Made by a program: the position numbers and the translations under genes
In this document: positions 42,614-50,800 of the stretch, piece by piece
Layout: each line of letters opens with the position of its first letter
How positions within the stretch are numbered: the first letter of the stretch is position 1
NCBI GenBank assembly: GCA_964387955.1
Contig: CAYLXX010000001.1
Location: 1-64,000 of the forward strand
Direction of reading: 5' to 3'
Length of the DNA stretch: 64,000 nt
Source of the DNA: CAYLXX01 sp964387955
Lineage (GTDB): Bacteria > Patescibacteriota > Microgenomatia > UBA1406 > GWC2-37-13
The notes under the pieces: generated by a model
Seen by the model: only the letters and a program-made list of their open reading frames with translations
Told to the model about the DNA's origin: nothing
Databases searched by the model: none

Positions 42614-44731
42614 ATGGGCAGAAGAAAGAAGGGATTACTACGTCTTCCTTTTTTAACAATCAACAGAAACACGATCTTTAATATCTTTGGCTTTGCACTT
42701 ATAGCCATAGGTATCATTACTGGTCTGTCTTTTTTGCAGTTATTCTCCAATTCTGAGCAAGGCGCGATGCTCAACCAAATCAATCAAGAACTTGTCGGCC
42801 GTTTTGGTGGCTTTGCTCTGTTTGTGCCTTTCCTCATAATCTTCGTTGCTGGACATTTTTTTAATACTAAAAAACTTAAATTCATCAAGCTCAATCTGAC
42901 GATTGGTACTGCGCTAATTTTTGTCAGTATGTTGGGATTTTTCAGAGCGGGAGCTTGGGGAAAAATGATTTACGAGAGTTTGGTGAGCGATTTTTCACTT
43001 TTAGGAGCGATCATTATATTGAGTATTACTTTTATAATCGGACTGATTTTGTTTCTTGATACCTCAGTCGATGTTTTCGCGCTTTTTATCTGGAATATGG
43101 TCAAGCCGGCGTTTGGAGGCAGTAAAAATAGTAAAGAAAAGGATAAAAAAGTGGAAAAAGAAGACAAAGGCCGCTTTATTTTTGATGAGGGTAAAAAAGA
43201 CAAAAAATCACCTGGTCCGACTACACCTGTGCCTATTGCTGCGACTGCCAATGCTACTCAAGCGCCAAAGGGTATGGAATTTAAATCAATTACTGCTAGT
43301 AAAATGACGACCTGGATTTATCCGCCGCTTAATTTACTTCAGGAAGTAGCGCAAAAAGAGGCGATGCGCGGAGATGTGCAAAAAAACGCCGATACTATCG
43401 AAAAAACATTGGACAGCTTCGGTATACGCGCCCGAGTGTCTGAGGTGAATAAAGGACCGACAGTGACTCAATATGCATTGGCAATCACCATGGGTACGAA
43501 GTTGTCCAAGATTACTGCCCTTGGAAACGATCTAGCTCTTGCTCTTGCGGCGCCGACTGGACAAGTACGTATAGAGGCGCCGATTCCTGGCCGCTCGCTT
43601 GTGGGAGTCGAAATTCCAAACATAAAATCTGAAATTGTGACGCAAAAACGTCTATTATCTTCGCCTATCTTCACACAAAATCCAGATCCGCTTCTTATTC
43701 CGTTGGGACTTGATGTATCGGGTGAGCCACAAGCTGCGTCTATCCAAAAGATGCCTCATGTTCTCATCGCCGGTACCACTGGTTCAGGTAAGTCTGTACT
43801 TCTCAATGCCTGGATAACCACGTTCTTATTCCGTACCAAACCTGATGAAGTGCGCTTAATTCTTGTTGATCCAAAACGTGTTGAACTCACTCAATATAAC
43901 GGCATGCCCCATCTTTTAACTGACGTTATAGTCGAGCCGGAAAAAATTATTTCCGCTTTACGTTGGGTAGTAGCTGAAATGGAGAACCGCTACAAGGAAT
44001 TCTCCAAAGCGGGAGTACGTAATATAGAGGGCTTTAATGAGATAGATGGAGTTGAAAAAAAACCTTTTATTGTTTTCGTCATCGATGAGTTGGCAGATTT
44101 AATGATCTTTGCCCCGGGAGATGCAGAAGAACTAATTACCCGTATTGCTCAAATGGCTCGTGCGACAGGCATACATCTTATTCTGGCTACTCAAAGACCA
44201 TCGGTTGATGTTATTACTGGTCTCATGAAGGCTAACATTCCGACACGTATTGCTTTTAATGTGTCATCCATGATTGATTCACGCGTTATTATCGATATGC
44301 CAGGAGCTGAAAAATTATTAGGTAAAGGAGATATGTTATATCTACCGCCTGATCAGGCCAAACCCCGACGTATTCAAGGCCCGTTCATAACAGAACATGA
44401 GGTAAATGATCTGGTGAAATTCCTTAAATCACAAGTGCCTGAGGTTCATTACACTGAAGAAATTACTCAACAAGCAACTGGATCGATGGGAACATTGATC
44501 GGTACACAATCTGCCGGTGGCAGTACTGACCCATTATTTAACCAAGCAATTGACGTGATATCACAGTTTGATAAAGCATCAGCCTCACTTCTGCAAAGAA
44601 GACTTAAAGTAGGCTATGCACGTGCTGCGCGGCTTCTTGATGAACTCGAGGCTGCTGGTTACGTCAGCCCTGCAGAAGGCTCGAAGCCGCGCGAGGTTAT
44701 TAAGCGCATGTCTGCCGAAGATAAGGGTTGA
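42614..44731 (+). CDS. ftsK: DNA translocase FtsK/SpoIIIE
   Basis: 705 residues. Four N-terminal membrane segments (about 17-150), a Lys/Glu-rich linker (about 170-215), the alpha/beta motor with Walker A GTTGSGKS (387-394), Walker B region PFIVFVIDELADLM and LATQRPSVDVITG, and the C-terminal winged-helix gamma domain (FNQAIDVISQFDKASASLLQRRL) that reads KOPS-like DNA. It moves chromosome termini through the division septum. Confidence 0.97.
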   Translation: MGRRKKGLLRLPFLTINRNTIFNIFGFALIAIGIITGLSFLQLFSNSEQGAMLNQINQELVGRFGGFALFVPFLIIFVAGHFFNTKKLKFIKLNLTIGTALIFVSMLGFFRAGAWGKMIYESLVSDFSLLGAIIILSITFIIGLILFLDTSVDVFALFIWNMVKPAFGGSKNSKEKDKKVEKEDKGRFIFDEGKKDKKSPGPTTPVPIAATANATQAPKGMEFKSITASKMTTWIYPPLNLLQEVAQKEAMRGDVQKNADTIEKTLDSFGIRARVSEVNKGPTVTQYALAITMGTKLSKITALGNDLALALAAPTGQVRIEAPIPGRSLVGVEIPNIKSEIVTQKRLLSSPIFTQNPDPLLIPLGLDVSGEPQAASIQKMPHVLIAGTTGSGKSVLLNAWITTFLFRTKPDEVRLILVDPKRVELTQYNGMPHLLTDVIVEPEKIISALRWVVAEMENRYKEFSKAGVRNIEGFNEIDGVEKKPFIVFVIDELADLMIFAPGDAEELITRIAQMARATGIHLILATQRPSVDVITGLMKANIPTRIAFNVSSMIDSRVIIDMPGAEKLLGKGDMLYLPPDQAKPRRIQGPFITEHEVNDLVKFLKSQVPEVHYTEEITQQATGSMGTLIGTQSAGGSTDPLFNQAIDVISQFDKASASLLQRRLKVGYARAARLLDELEAAGYVSPAEGSKPREVIKRMSAEDKG

Positions 44732-44759
44732 CATATGAAAATTTTTTCCCTACTATAAT
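44728..44759 (+). promoter_or_regulatory. Promoter of the 58-residue membrane protein gene
   Basis: Perfect TTGACA overlapping the ftsK stop, then either TACTAT after 17 bases (44751-44756) or perfect TATAAT after 20 bases (44754-44759). The latter is eight bases from the ATG at 44768. The spacer has the same TTTTTCCCTA tract seen before korA and ftsK. Confidence 0.6.
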
Positions 44760-44767
44760 CTCAAGTT

Positions 44768-44944
44768 ATGATTATTCAAGATCAAGAAGTTTCGCTGACA
44801 CGAGTCTTTATCATTGTTGGAGTCATTTTGTTTATCTCATCTGTTATTTATACGACTCTTCTTATAGGGAAGTTAGTAGCCCTCAAAAGAATCAATAAAA
44901 GTAGCTACGCTGCCCCGCATATGGTCATTCCTCCCACTCATTAA
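44768..44944 (+). CDS. Small single-pass membrane protein
   Basis: 58 residues: acidic N-terminus (MIIQDQEVSLTR), one strongly hydrophobic helix (VFIIVGVILFISSVIYTTLLI), a basic stop-transfer stretch (GKLVALKRINK) and a Pro/His-rich tail (PHMVIPPTH). No family recognised. A good promoter and clean hydrophobic pattern support it as a gene. It sits between ftsK and another small membrane protein, so a division- or envelope-related role is possible but unproven. Confidence 0.6.
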   Translation: MIIQDQEVSLTRVFIIVGVILFISSVIYTTLLIGKLVALKRINKSSYAAPHMVIPPTH

Positions 44945-45007
44945 TTTCTTACTCATCTCTTATTTGTTTCTATCTCAGCTATTATATTGTCCATCCATAC
45001 TATACCT

Positions 45008-45331
45008 ATGGATGCAGCACTTTGGTTAGGTTTAGGACTTATTGCAGGCGGAATTGTATCATTATTCTATGATGATTCTCTTCTGGCTACAGCGAGAAAT
45101 ATTGTATTTGGAGCAGTTGGATCGATAGTAGGAGGCGGCTTAATAACTACCTGGGATCATGGGCGTTTACCTACTTTGGACTTTTATTTTTACAGCATAA
45201 TATTCACGTTCATGGTATCTTTGGCCATGATAAGTGCCATCAGAGCTCGAGTGGTTATCATGCGTCAGGATTTTACACCGCTTAAAAAAGAGCTTATAGA
45301 TGAAGAGTCAGATACATTAATCACTACTTAA
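45008..45331 (+). CDS. Small membrane protein, possibly GlsB/YeaQ-like
   Basis: 107 residues from ATG 45008 with three hydrophobic segments. The first half (LGLGLIAGGIVSLFYDDSLLATARNIVFGAVGSIVGGGLI) resembles the glycine-rich transglycosylase-associated (GlsB/YeaQ) family, in which a similar LIAG and GxxGxxxGG pattern spans the membrane. The C-terminal tail is charged (KKELIDEESDT). The start at 45008 fits the protein better than a TTG at 44987. Tail overlaps the convergent mltG gene by eight bases. Confidence 0.6.
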   Translation: MDAALWLGLGLIAGGIVSLFYDDSLLATARNIVFGAVGSIVGGGLITTWDHGRLPTLDFYFYSIIFTFMVSLAMISAIRARVVIMRQDFTPLKKELIDEESDTLITT

Positions 45332-46295
45332 GATATTTTTTAATATTAGCTTCGTGTTCTGCCGAAGTACGCGCATAATGAATTCTTCCTTGAGAATCTG
45401 TGATATAAAAAAGGTAGGGAGTATTGGCATCGGCATCCACTACTGCATCAATTGAAGCTAATCCTGGGTTACAAATTGGACCAGGCGGCAATCCAGTATT
45501 GATGTATGTATTGTAAGGGGATTTTATTTTTAGATCATCGAGGCTAAGATCTTTTTTCCACCACGATTTTTCATCAGGCTGGTATCCTAGAGCATATTGG
45601 ACCGTAGCATCAATTTGGAGCGGCATATCCTCTTTTAATCTTCTCAAAAGGATACTAGCAATTTGCTGTTTTACTACTGGAGTTCGTGCCTCTCGCTCGA
45701 CAAGCGAGGCTAAGGTTATGACTTCTTGCTTAGTGAATCCGAGTTTTTTGGCTTTTACTTCATGTTGCGCATCGTACTTGGTATCAAAATTATTATTCAT
45801 GATGCTAATAATTGATTCAGCAGTGGCCAGTCGCGGTATAAGATATGTATCTGGGAATAAATACCCCTCATCTGACTTGCTGATAAATTCTGACTCGGGT
45901 ATTTCGAAATTTTGCGATATAACTTGGGCAACTTCTTCTTTGCGTAATCCCTCAACAATTGTCACCCAGATATCTACTGTACCATGTGTTAATGCATTGG
46001 CAACTTCATAGGCACTCATGGCTGGTGAAAGTCTAAAGTCTCCTGCTTGAATTTTTTTTTCAATGCTCAATTCCTTCACAACTAGATAAAAAACCACGCG
46101 ATTTCTGATAAATCCTTCATTATGCAAGTTGCGAGCAATGGTAGTTAAGCCATCGCCTTTGTTAATGACAAAAATTTTGGCCGATTTTGATGTCGCATCA
46201 GGTGGCAATGTCCCTTCTTTATAAATTAAAAAGCCACCAATGGCAACAATTATGATAAAGATAATGAGAATCAATAATCTTTTGCTGCTTTTCAT
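45324..46295 (-). CDS. mltG: Endolytic murein transglycosylase MltG
   Basis: About 323 residues: an N-terminal membrane anchor (LLILIIFIIIVAIGGFLIY), a LysM-like region (FVINKGDGLTTIARNLH) and the YceG domain with the catalytic Glu in TLASLVEREART and the closing motif SPYNTYINTGLPPGPICNPG. It cuts nascent glycan strands and sets their length with the PBPs. ATG 46295 starts one base past the upstream stop; an ATG at 46310 within that gene is the alternative. Confidence 0.95.
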   Translation of the reverse strand: MKSSKRLLILIIFIIIVAIGGFLIYKEGTLPPDATSKSAKIFVINKGDGLTTIARNLHNEGFIRNRVVFYLVVKELSIEKKIQAGDFRLSPAMSAYEVANALTHGTVDIWVTIVEGLRKEEVAQVISQNFEIPESEFISKSDEGYLFPDTYLIPRLATAESIISIMNNNFDTKYDAQHEVKAKKLGFTKQEVITLASLVEREARTPVVKQQIASILLRRLKEDMPLQIDATVQYALGYQPDEKSWWKKDLSLDDLKIKSPYNTYINTGLPPGPICNPGLASIDAVVDADANTPYLFYITDSQGRIHYARTSAEHEANIKKYLK

Positions 46296-46296
46296 A

Positions 46297-47559
46297 TTAC
46301 TCGATGTCATATATTGGGAAATTTTCGAGAGTTATCTCGGCTTCTTTAATACGATAATGATCTTTGGCATGTAATTGCATAATCGGCTCGTTTTTGGATA
46401 TTTTTTCATCGAGCCGTTTATGAAGAAGTATACCCGCATACTTATCAGCGGGAGCTCCCAAAAGTTTAGCTACAGTATTGAGGTTATAATTATCGATAGC
46501 TTTTATTTTACCAGACTTTTTTGCTTTCACTTCCCGGATCATAGCGCGAGTTTTTAATGTTGTTGATGAAATTTCGGGTGATCCGCCTTGTGCTTTCACT
46601 ATTTCTCTAAATTTTTTCAGTGCTCGTCCATCGGCGAGAATTCGGCGCGCTTCGTCCTCGCCGTTTTTCTTCTGATGACTATCTTCATAGCAAATATCCA
46701 ACAATTTACCGGCCAGTCTGAGAGCTTTTGCTTCAAGCCGCAGAGGCCGATCTTTTGTTTGTTCAAGTACACTAAGTACGTCGCGGGCCTCAAGATATGG
46801 ACCGACACCAGAGCCGGCAGGCTCCAAAGTTTCGTTGATATCGACAATAACTCTCATGCCAAAATGTTGCCCAATGGCCTTAAATTTTTTGGCGACTTTC
46901 TCGGCCATCTCAAAGTGGTGAATTTTCATAGTTTTACCAACAGGAATATCAAGCACCAGATGATTGGTGGAAACAGCCACTTTTTTGGCCATGATCGAAA
47001 CAATAATTTTATCAAATGATTCAAACATGAGAGGTGCTTCGACACGAATAATAATATCATCGGCAGGAGCCAGACCCAAGTGACCGTTCCAGACGATACA
47101 GCCGCCCACATCATCGATCATTTTATAGATTTGTTTCGGCGTAAAATTGACATTGGCGACAAGCTCCATCACATCGGCCGTGCCTGCCGGAGTCGTAATT
47201 GCTCGAGAAGATGTTTTGGGGATAGTAAAACCGGCCGCCGCAATAATAGGCACAATAATCATTGTTGTACGAGTACCCGCAACGCCGCCGGTTGAATGTT
47301 TATCTGCGACAACGCCTTTGAATTTGAGTTTAGTGCCGGTTTCCACCATGGCTTTGGTGAAATAGAAAAGTTCTTTACTGCTATAGCCCTCTTTGAATGA
47401 TGAAGCGACAAAATAAGTAGTCAGCACATCGCTTAGTTTCTGATGCGTGATTTCATCCATAAGAGCATAAATTTCTTTGTACGTCAATTCCTTGCCCAAC
47501 AATTTTTTTTGGATAGATTTTATTGCCTCCAAATGTTTTGATCCCTCAGCATCATTCAT
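46297..47559 (-). CDS. deoA: AMP phosphorylase-like / thymidine phosphorylase family enzyme
   Basis: 420 residues. The sequence follows the archaeal-type AMP phosphorylase closely: KHSTGGVAGTRTTMIIVPIIAAAG, PKTSSRAITTPAGTADVMELVANV, GGCIVWNGHLGLAPADDIIIRVEAPL and AKKVAVSTNHLVLDIPVG, unlike bacterial DeoA or Pdp (KHSTGGVGD...). These enzymes turn NMPs into ribose-1,5-bisphosphate, the first step of a nucleotide salvage route through RuBisCO that is known in archaea and some CPR. It lacks the roughly 80-residue N-terminal domain of the archaeal enzymes. Lies between murJ and mltG in one operon. Confidence 0.88.
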   Translation of the reverse strand: MNDAEGSKHLEAIKSIQKKLLGKELTYKEIYALMDEITHQKLSDVLTTYFVASSFKEGYSSKELFYFTKAMVETGTKLKFKGVVADKHSTGGVAGTRTTMIIVPIIAAAGFTIPKTSSRAITTPAGTADVMELVANVNFTPKQIYKMIDDVGGCIVWNGHLGLAPADDIIIRVEAPLMFESFDKIIVSIMAKKVAVSTNHLVLDIPVGKTMKIHHFEMAEKVAKKFKAIGQHFGMRVIVDINETLEPAGSGVGPYLEARDVLSVLEQTKDRPLRLEAKALRLAGKLLDICYEDSHQKKNGEDEARRILADGRALKKFREIVKAQGGSPEISSTTLKTRAMIREVKAKKSGKIKAIDNYNLNTVAKLLGAPADKYAGILLHKRLDEKISKNEPIMQLHAKDHYRIKEAEITLENFPIYDIE

Positions 47560-47564
47560 ATTTT

Positions 47565-49190
47565 TTAGGTATTTGTGTAAACTTCAAAAATTCTCTTCTG
47601 ATAATATTTAACTTTACTAAAAATTTTAGCCAAAAAGGCGATTTCGCTTATATTGAAGACCCAGGATAAAAATAAATACAGTCCAAAATAAACTACCGAA
47701 ATGATAAGTAGTAGAAGAAATACATTAATTGTTCGAGTCGTATCAAGTATCAATCCATCCAGCAGCCGCTCCAAGTAATACGCAAAGATACAAGAAATCA
47801 TAGTTATCAGGGCCATTTTGGTAGTTTGTTTAAGAAGTAGGTAAATGCTGAACCCTTTAATACGTTTATAAAGCAGTCCAAGAAGCAATATAACTTGCAG
47901 TGTCATCGATACCGAAAATGATAGGGCTAGTGACCAGACAGGTAACTTTAACACGACCACAAAATACAAACTTAACAATGCGTTGACTGTGATGGAGATA
48001 ACGCTGATATAAAATGGGGTTTTGCTGTCAAATAACGCGTAAAAACAACGAGTTATAAAATAATACACCGAGTGAAATGGTATCGACAATGCAAAAAAAG
48101 ATAACGTCACTGCAGTTTGAACCGTAGCATTCCAATCGAATTTATCACCTCCGAAGAAAAAACGCACAATCGGAGTACGTGCAAAAATGAGAATTCCCAT
48201 GATCGGAATCGTGAAGAAAAATAAATTCAAGATAGATTTCACAATAATTTCTCTAAATTCATCCAGCTTTTTTTCCTGAAATAGCTCGGTCAAATAAGGC
48301 AGAGACGCTTGGCCAAACGCTATTCCAAGTACCGACACAGGCAGTAGTTGTAAATGTTGCGCAAGGTAAAATACGGTGTAAGCTCCTGAACCAATTAAAG
48401 TAGTTAAGGTAAGATCGATGGTGGCTTCGATTTGGGCCACGATTACAGTCACAACTCGAGGGATTGCAACTCTAAAAAAATCTATAACGACATTAAAATT
48501 AATAACAAAAAACTTGTAATCAAGATTGGCCACGGTAAGAACCGGCAGTTGAATAGCAAAAAAAACAAATGCGCCAATTACCACTCCCAGAACAGGCGCA
48601 AGTAAATACAAAGATTTGGCGAAAAAAAGTGTCACCACTATAATGGCCACGTTATAGAGAATTGGAGCGAGTGAGGGAATCAGAAATACTTTACGCGCTT
48701 GGCTGATTCCCGATAAAAATGTGCCAAATATAAAAAAAGGTAACTGGCCAATAAGTAATATTTGTGAATAAAAAACCACTTGATCAATTTTTTCCTTGGA
48801 GAAACCAGGAGTTATCAATGTCATAATTTGAGGCATTAGGAATGTTAGTAGAACGATTGAAGCAAACAGAAGCGACATAATGACATTCATAATCGAGGAA
48901 ATATTAATGCTTTGTTGTTCTTTGTCTTTCTGGTAGCGAATATAAAACGGTATAAGTGAAGTGGTGAGAGCGCCAGTAATCAAGATCTCAAAAATGAGAT
49001 CCGGTATCCTAAAAGCAGCAAAAAAAATATCGAGCTGTTCCTTATTGAAATAACCGGCAAATATCCTATAGCGTGCAAAGCCAAACAAGCGCGAGATGAC
49101 GACCATGGCCGAAATGATGAGTGTTGAGGATAATAAACTCGTCTGTTGAGAAAAGAGTATTTGACGCGTTCTTCTGAAAAAGTGCAGCAT
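47565..49190 (-). CDS. murJ: Lipid II flippase MurJ
   Basis: 541 residues with about 14 membrane segments of the MOP superfamily. Family landmarks are ISRLFGFARYRIFAGYF near the N-terminus, TPGFSKEK, GTFLSGISQARKVFLIPSLAPILYN and YFITRCFYALFDSKTPFYISV. It moves lipid II across the membrane for peptidoglycan synthesis. First gene of the murJ-deoA-mltG operon. Confidence 0.95.
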   Translation of the reverse strand: MLHFFRRTRQILFSQQTSLLSSTLIISAMVVISRLFGFARYRIFAGYFNKEQLDIFFAAFRIPDLIFEILITGALTTSLIPFYIRYQKDKEQQSINISSIMNVIMSLLFASIVLLTFLMPQIMTLITPGFSKEKIDQVVFYSQILLIGQLPFFIFGTFLSGISQARKVFLIPSLAPILYNVAIIVVTLFFAKSLYLLAPVLGVVIGAFVFFAIQLPVLTVANLDYKFFVINFNVVIDFFRVAIPRVVTVIVAQIEATIDLTLTTLIGSGAYTVFYLAQHLQLLPVSVLGIAFGQASLPYLTELFQEKKLDEFREIIVKSILNLFFFTIPIMGILIFARTPIVRFFFGGDKFDWNATVQTAVTLSFFALSIPFHSVYYFITRCFYALFDSKTPFYISVISITVNALLSLYFVVVLKLPVWSLALSFSVSMTLQVILLLGLLYKRIKGFSIYLLLKQTTKMALITMISCIFAYYLERLLDGLILDTTRTINVFLLLLIISVVYFGLYLFLSWVFNISEIAFLAKIFSKVKYYQKRIFEVYTNT

Positions 49191-49201
49191 ATTACCAGAT
49201 A

Positions 49202-49207
49202 ATTATA
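49202..49207 (-). promoter_or_regulatory. -10 box of the murJ operon
   Basis: Minus strand TATAAT, 11 bases before the murJ ATG, giving a leader of only about four bases. No clear -35. Confidence 0.5.
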
Positions 49208-49232
49208 CCCTAATATTACAGTTTTTTTCTCC

Positions 49233-49261
49233 TTGACAATAGGATAAATATGGCGTTAAAT
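49233..49261 (+). promoter_or_regulatory. Leaderless promoter of mraZ
   Basis: Perfect TTGACA (49233-49238), exactly 17 bases, TTAAAT (49256-49261), eight bases to ATG 49270. The MraZ box overlaps its -10. Confidence 0.7.
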
Positions 49262-49285
49262 GGTTGTATATGGTGTTTTTTGGAG
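49251..49285 (+). promoter_or_regulatory. MraZ box: four TGGNN repeats at 10-base spacing
   Basis: TGGCG at 49251, TGGTT at 49261, TGGTG at 49271 and TGGAG at 49281, each five bases plus a five-base A+T-rich spacer. MraZ is known to bind TGGGN direct repeats separated by five bases before mraZ and to repress the dcw operon. The array overlaps the -10 box and the first codons, so bound MraZ would block transcription start. Confidence 0.7.
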
Positions 49286-49665
49286 AATATGAAGTATCCT
49301 TCAGCGCACCAGGAAGGATAGTTCTACCCAAAAAACTCAGAGAACTTTTAAAAGGCAATGTATTTGTACTCAGCCGAGGTTTTGACACATGTCTTACCGG
49401 ATATGATCGGGATGACTTTGAGTCACGCGCCTCTGAGCTTTTACAAGTATCACTCCTTGAGAAAGAGAACCTTGATAAACGGCGGTTTGTATTTTCGTCG
49501 GCATCCTATCTTGAAATTGATGATCAGGGTAGATTTGTCATACCCAGATCACTTTTGCAATATGCAGTTCTCGAAGGCAAAGTCATGATCGTTGGCGTGG
49601 GGGACCACTTTGAGATTTGGAAAAGCAGCAAATGGATTGATCATATGAAGAAAATTACAGTTTAA
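49270..49665 (+). CDS. mraZ: Transcriptional regulator MraZ
   Basis: 131 residues, an AbrB-like double-domain protein: FFGEYEVSFSAPGRIVLPKKLREL for the first and FSSASYLEIDDQGRFVIPRSLLQYA for the second half. It opens the dcw cluster and represses it by binding repeats before its own gene. ATG 49270 gives the family start MVFFGEYE. Followed after one base by rsmH. Confidence 0.96.
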   Translation: MVFFGEYEVSFSAPGRIVLPKKLRELLKGNVFVLSRGFDTCLTGYDRDDFESRASELLQVSLLEKENLDKRRFVFSSASYLEIDDQGRFVIPRSLLQYAVLEGKVMIVGVGDHFEIWKSSKWIDHMKKITV

Positions 49666-49666
49666 C

Positions 49667-50518
49667 ATGCATACACCAGTACTTTTAGAACAAGTTATAG
49701 AGGCTTTAGATATCCAAGAAGGAGGCACGTATATTGACGCGACAATCGGAGAAGGAGGACACGCGAGGAAAATTCTCGAAAAGCATGGGAAAGTGCTGGG
49801 AATTGATTGGGATGGAGATCAGATAAAAAAATTACAGACATCTCTCTCAAGTCCCGACATCAAATTGGTTGTAGGAAATTTTGCAGATATTGAAATGATT
49901 GCCAAAAAGCAAAAATTTTTTCCGGTTGATGGAATTTTGTTTGATCTGGGGTTATCGATGGGTCAGTTGGCCCAATCCGGAAGAGGTTTTTCGTATAAGT
50001 ATGATGAGGAACCACTTGATATGAGAATTGATACAAGAACACAAGTTACTGCAGCAGAAGTGCTTAATACTGCATCGCAAGAGGAGTTATATGATCTCTT
50101 GGCGCGATTTGGTGAAGATGTACACTCAGAAATAATTGCCAAAGAGATAGTAAGACAAAGAATTCGCGCAAAGTTTGCAGTAGTCGGCGATGTAACGCAA
50201 TTAATTCACCAAGTTTTGGGGAGATGTAAAGTCGGTCATTACCATAACACCAACAACACAGCCAGTCGAGTTTTTCAGGCTCTTAGGATGCAAGTTAATC
50301 ATGAGTCAGAAAATCTCAAAAGCGGATTGGTAGGAGCAGTCAACACGATCAAAGAAGGTGGGAAAATAGCTGTTTTGACATTTCACTCAGTAGAAGACCG
50401 TATTGTCAAACAATTTATCAAAAATAATAATTTAAAATATACAGAAATTCTTGTGAAACACAAATCGCCCAAATCATTTGAAAAATCGGCCAAGTTGCGA
50501 GTTTTTACAAAACAATGA
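49667..50518 (+). CDS. rsmH: 16S rRNA m4C1402 methyltransferase RsmH
   Basis: 283 residues with the SAM-binding ATIGEGGHARKIL, FDLGLSMGQLAQSGRGFSYKYDEEPLDMRID, ASRVFQALRMQVN and TFHSVEDRIVKQF motifs of the MraW family. It methylates N4 of C1402 in the decoding centre. Standard second gene of the dcw cluster; the stop overlaps the next start by four bases. Confidence 0.97.
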   Translation: MHTPVLLEQVIEALDIQEGGTYIDATIGEGGHARKILEKHGKVLGIDWDGDQIKKLQTSLSSPDIKLVVGNFADIEMIAKKQKFFPVDGILFDLGLSMGQLAQSGRGFSYKYDEEPLDMRIDTRTQVTAAEVLNTASQEELYDLLARFGEDVHSEIIAKEIVRQRIRAKFAVVGDVTQLIHQVLGRCKVGHYHNTNNTASRVFQALRMQVNHESENLKSGLVGAVNTIKEGGKIAVLTFHSVEDRIVKQFIKNNNLKYTEILVKHKSPKSFEKSAKLRVFTKQ

Positions 50519-50799
50519 AAGGATTATTTAAACAAACTATCTGGTTTATATTTATGTTTTTGGTTATGGCTAATGCCTACCTCTTTATTAATGGGATGAA
50601 AATGTCTCATGAAATCAATCAATACGAGTCTCAAATACAGGCCATACATAAACAAAACCTTGATCTTGAAAAAAAAGCTTACTTGGCAGAATCCCTCACC
50701 TATGCGACCTCTATGGCTGCCCAATTGCAATTTACTAAAAAACTCACTCCCATGTATTTGCAAGACAAAGCGTTTGCCAAAAATACTATAGAGTATTAG
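50515..50799 (+). CDS. FtsL-like small division protein
   Basis: 94 residues with a short cytoplasmic start (MKGLFKQT), one membrane helix (IWFIFMFLVMANAYLFINGM) and a coiled-coil extracytoplasmic part (SHEINQYESQIQAIHKQNLDLEKKAYLAES). This size, topology and position between rsmH and ftsI are those of FtsL, whose sequence is too variable to recognise directly. The name is by synteny. Confidence 0.75.
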   Translation: MKGLFKQTIWFIFMFLVMANAYLFINGMKMSHEINQYESQIQAIHKQNLDLEKKAYLAESLTYATSMAAQLQFTKKLTPMYLQDKAFAKNTIEY

Positions 50800-50800
50800 T

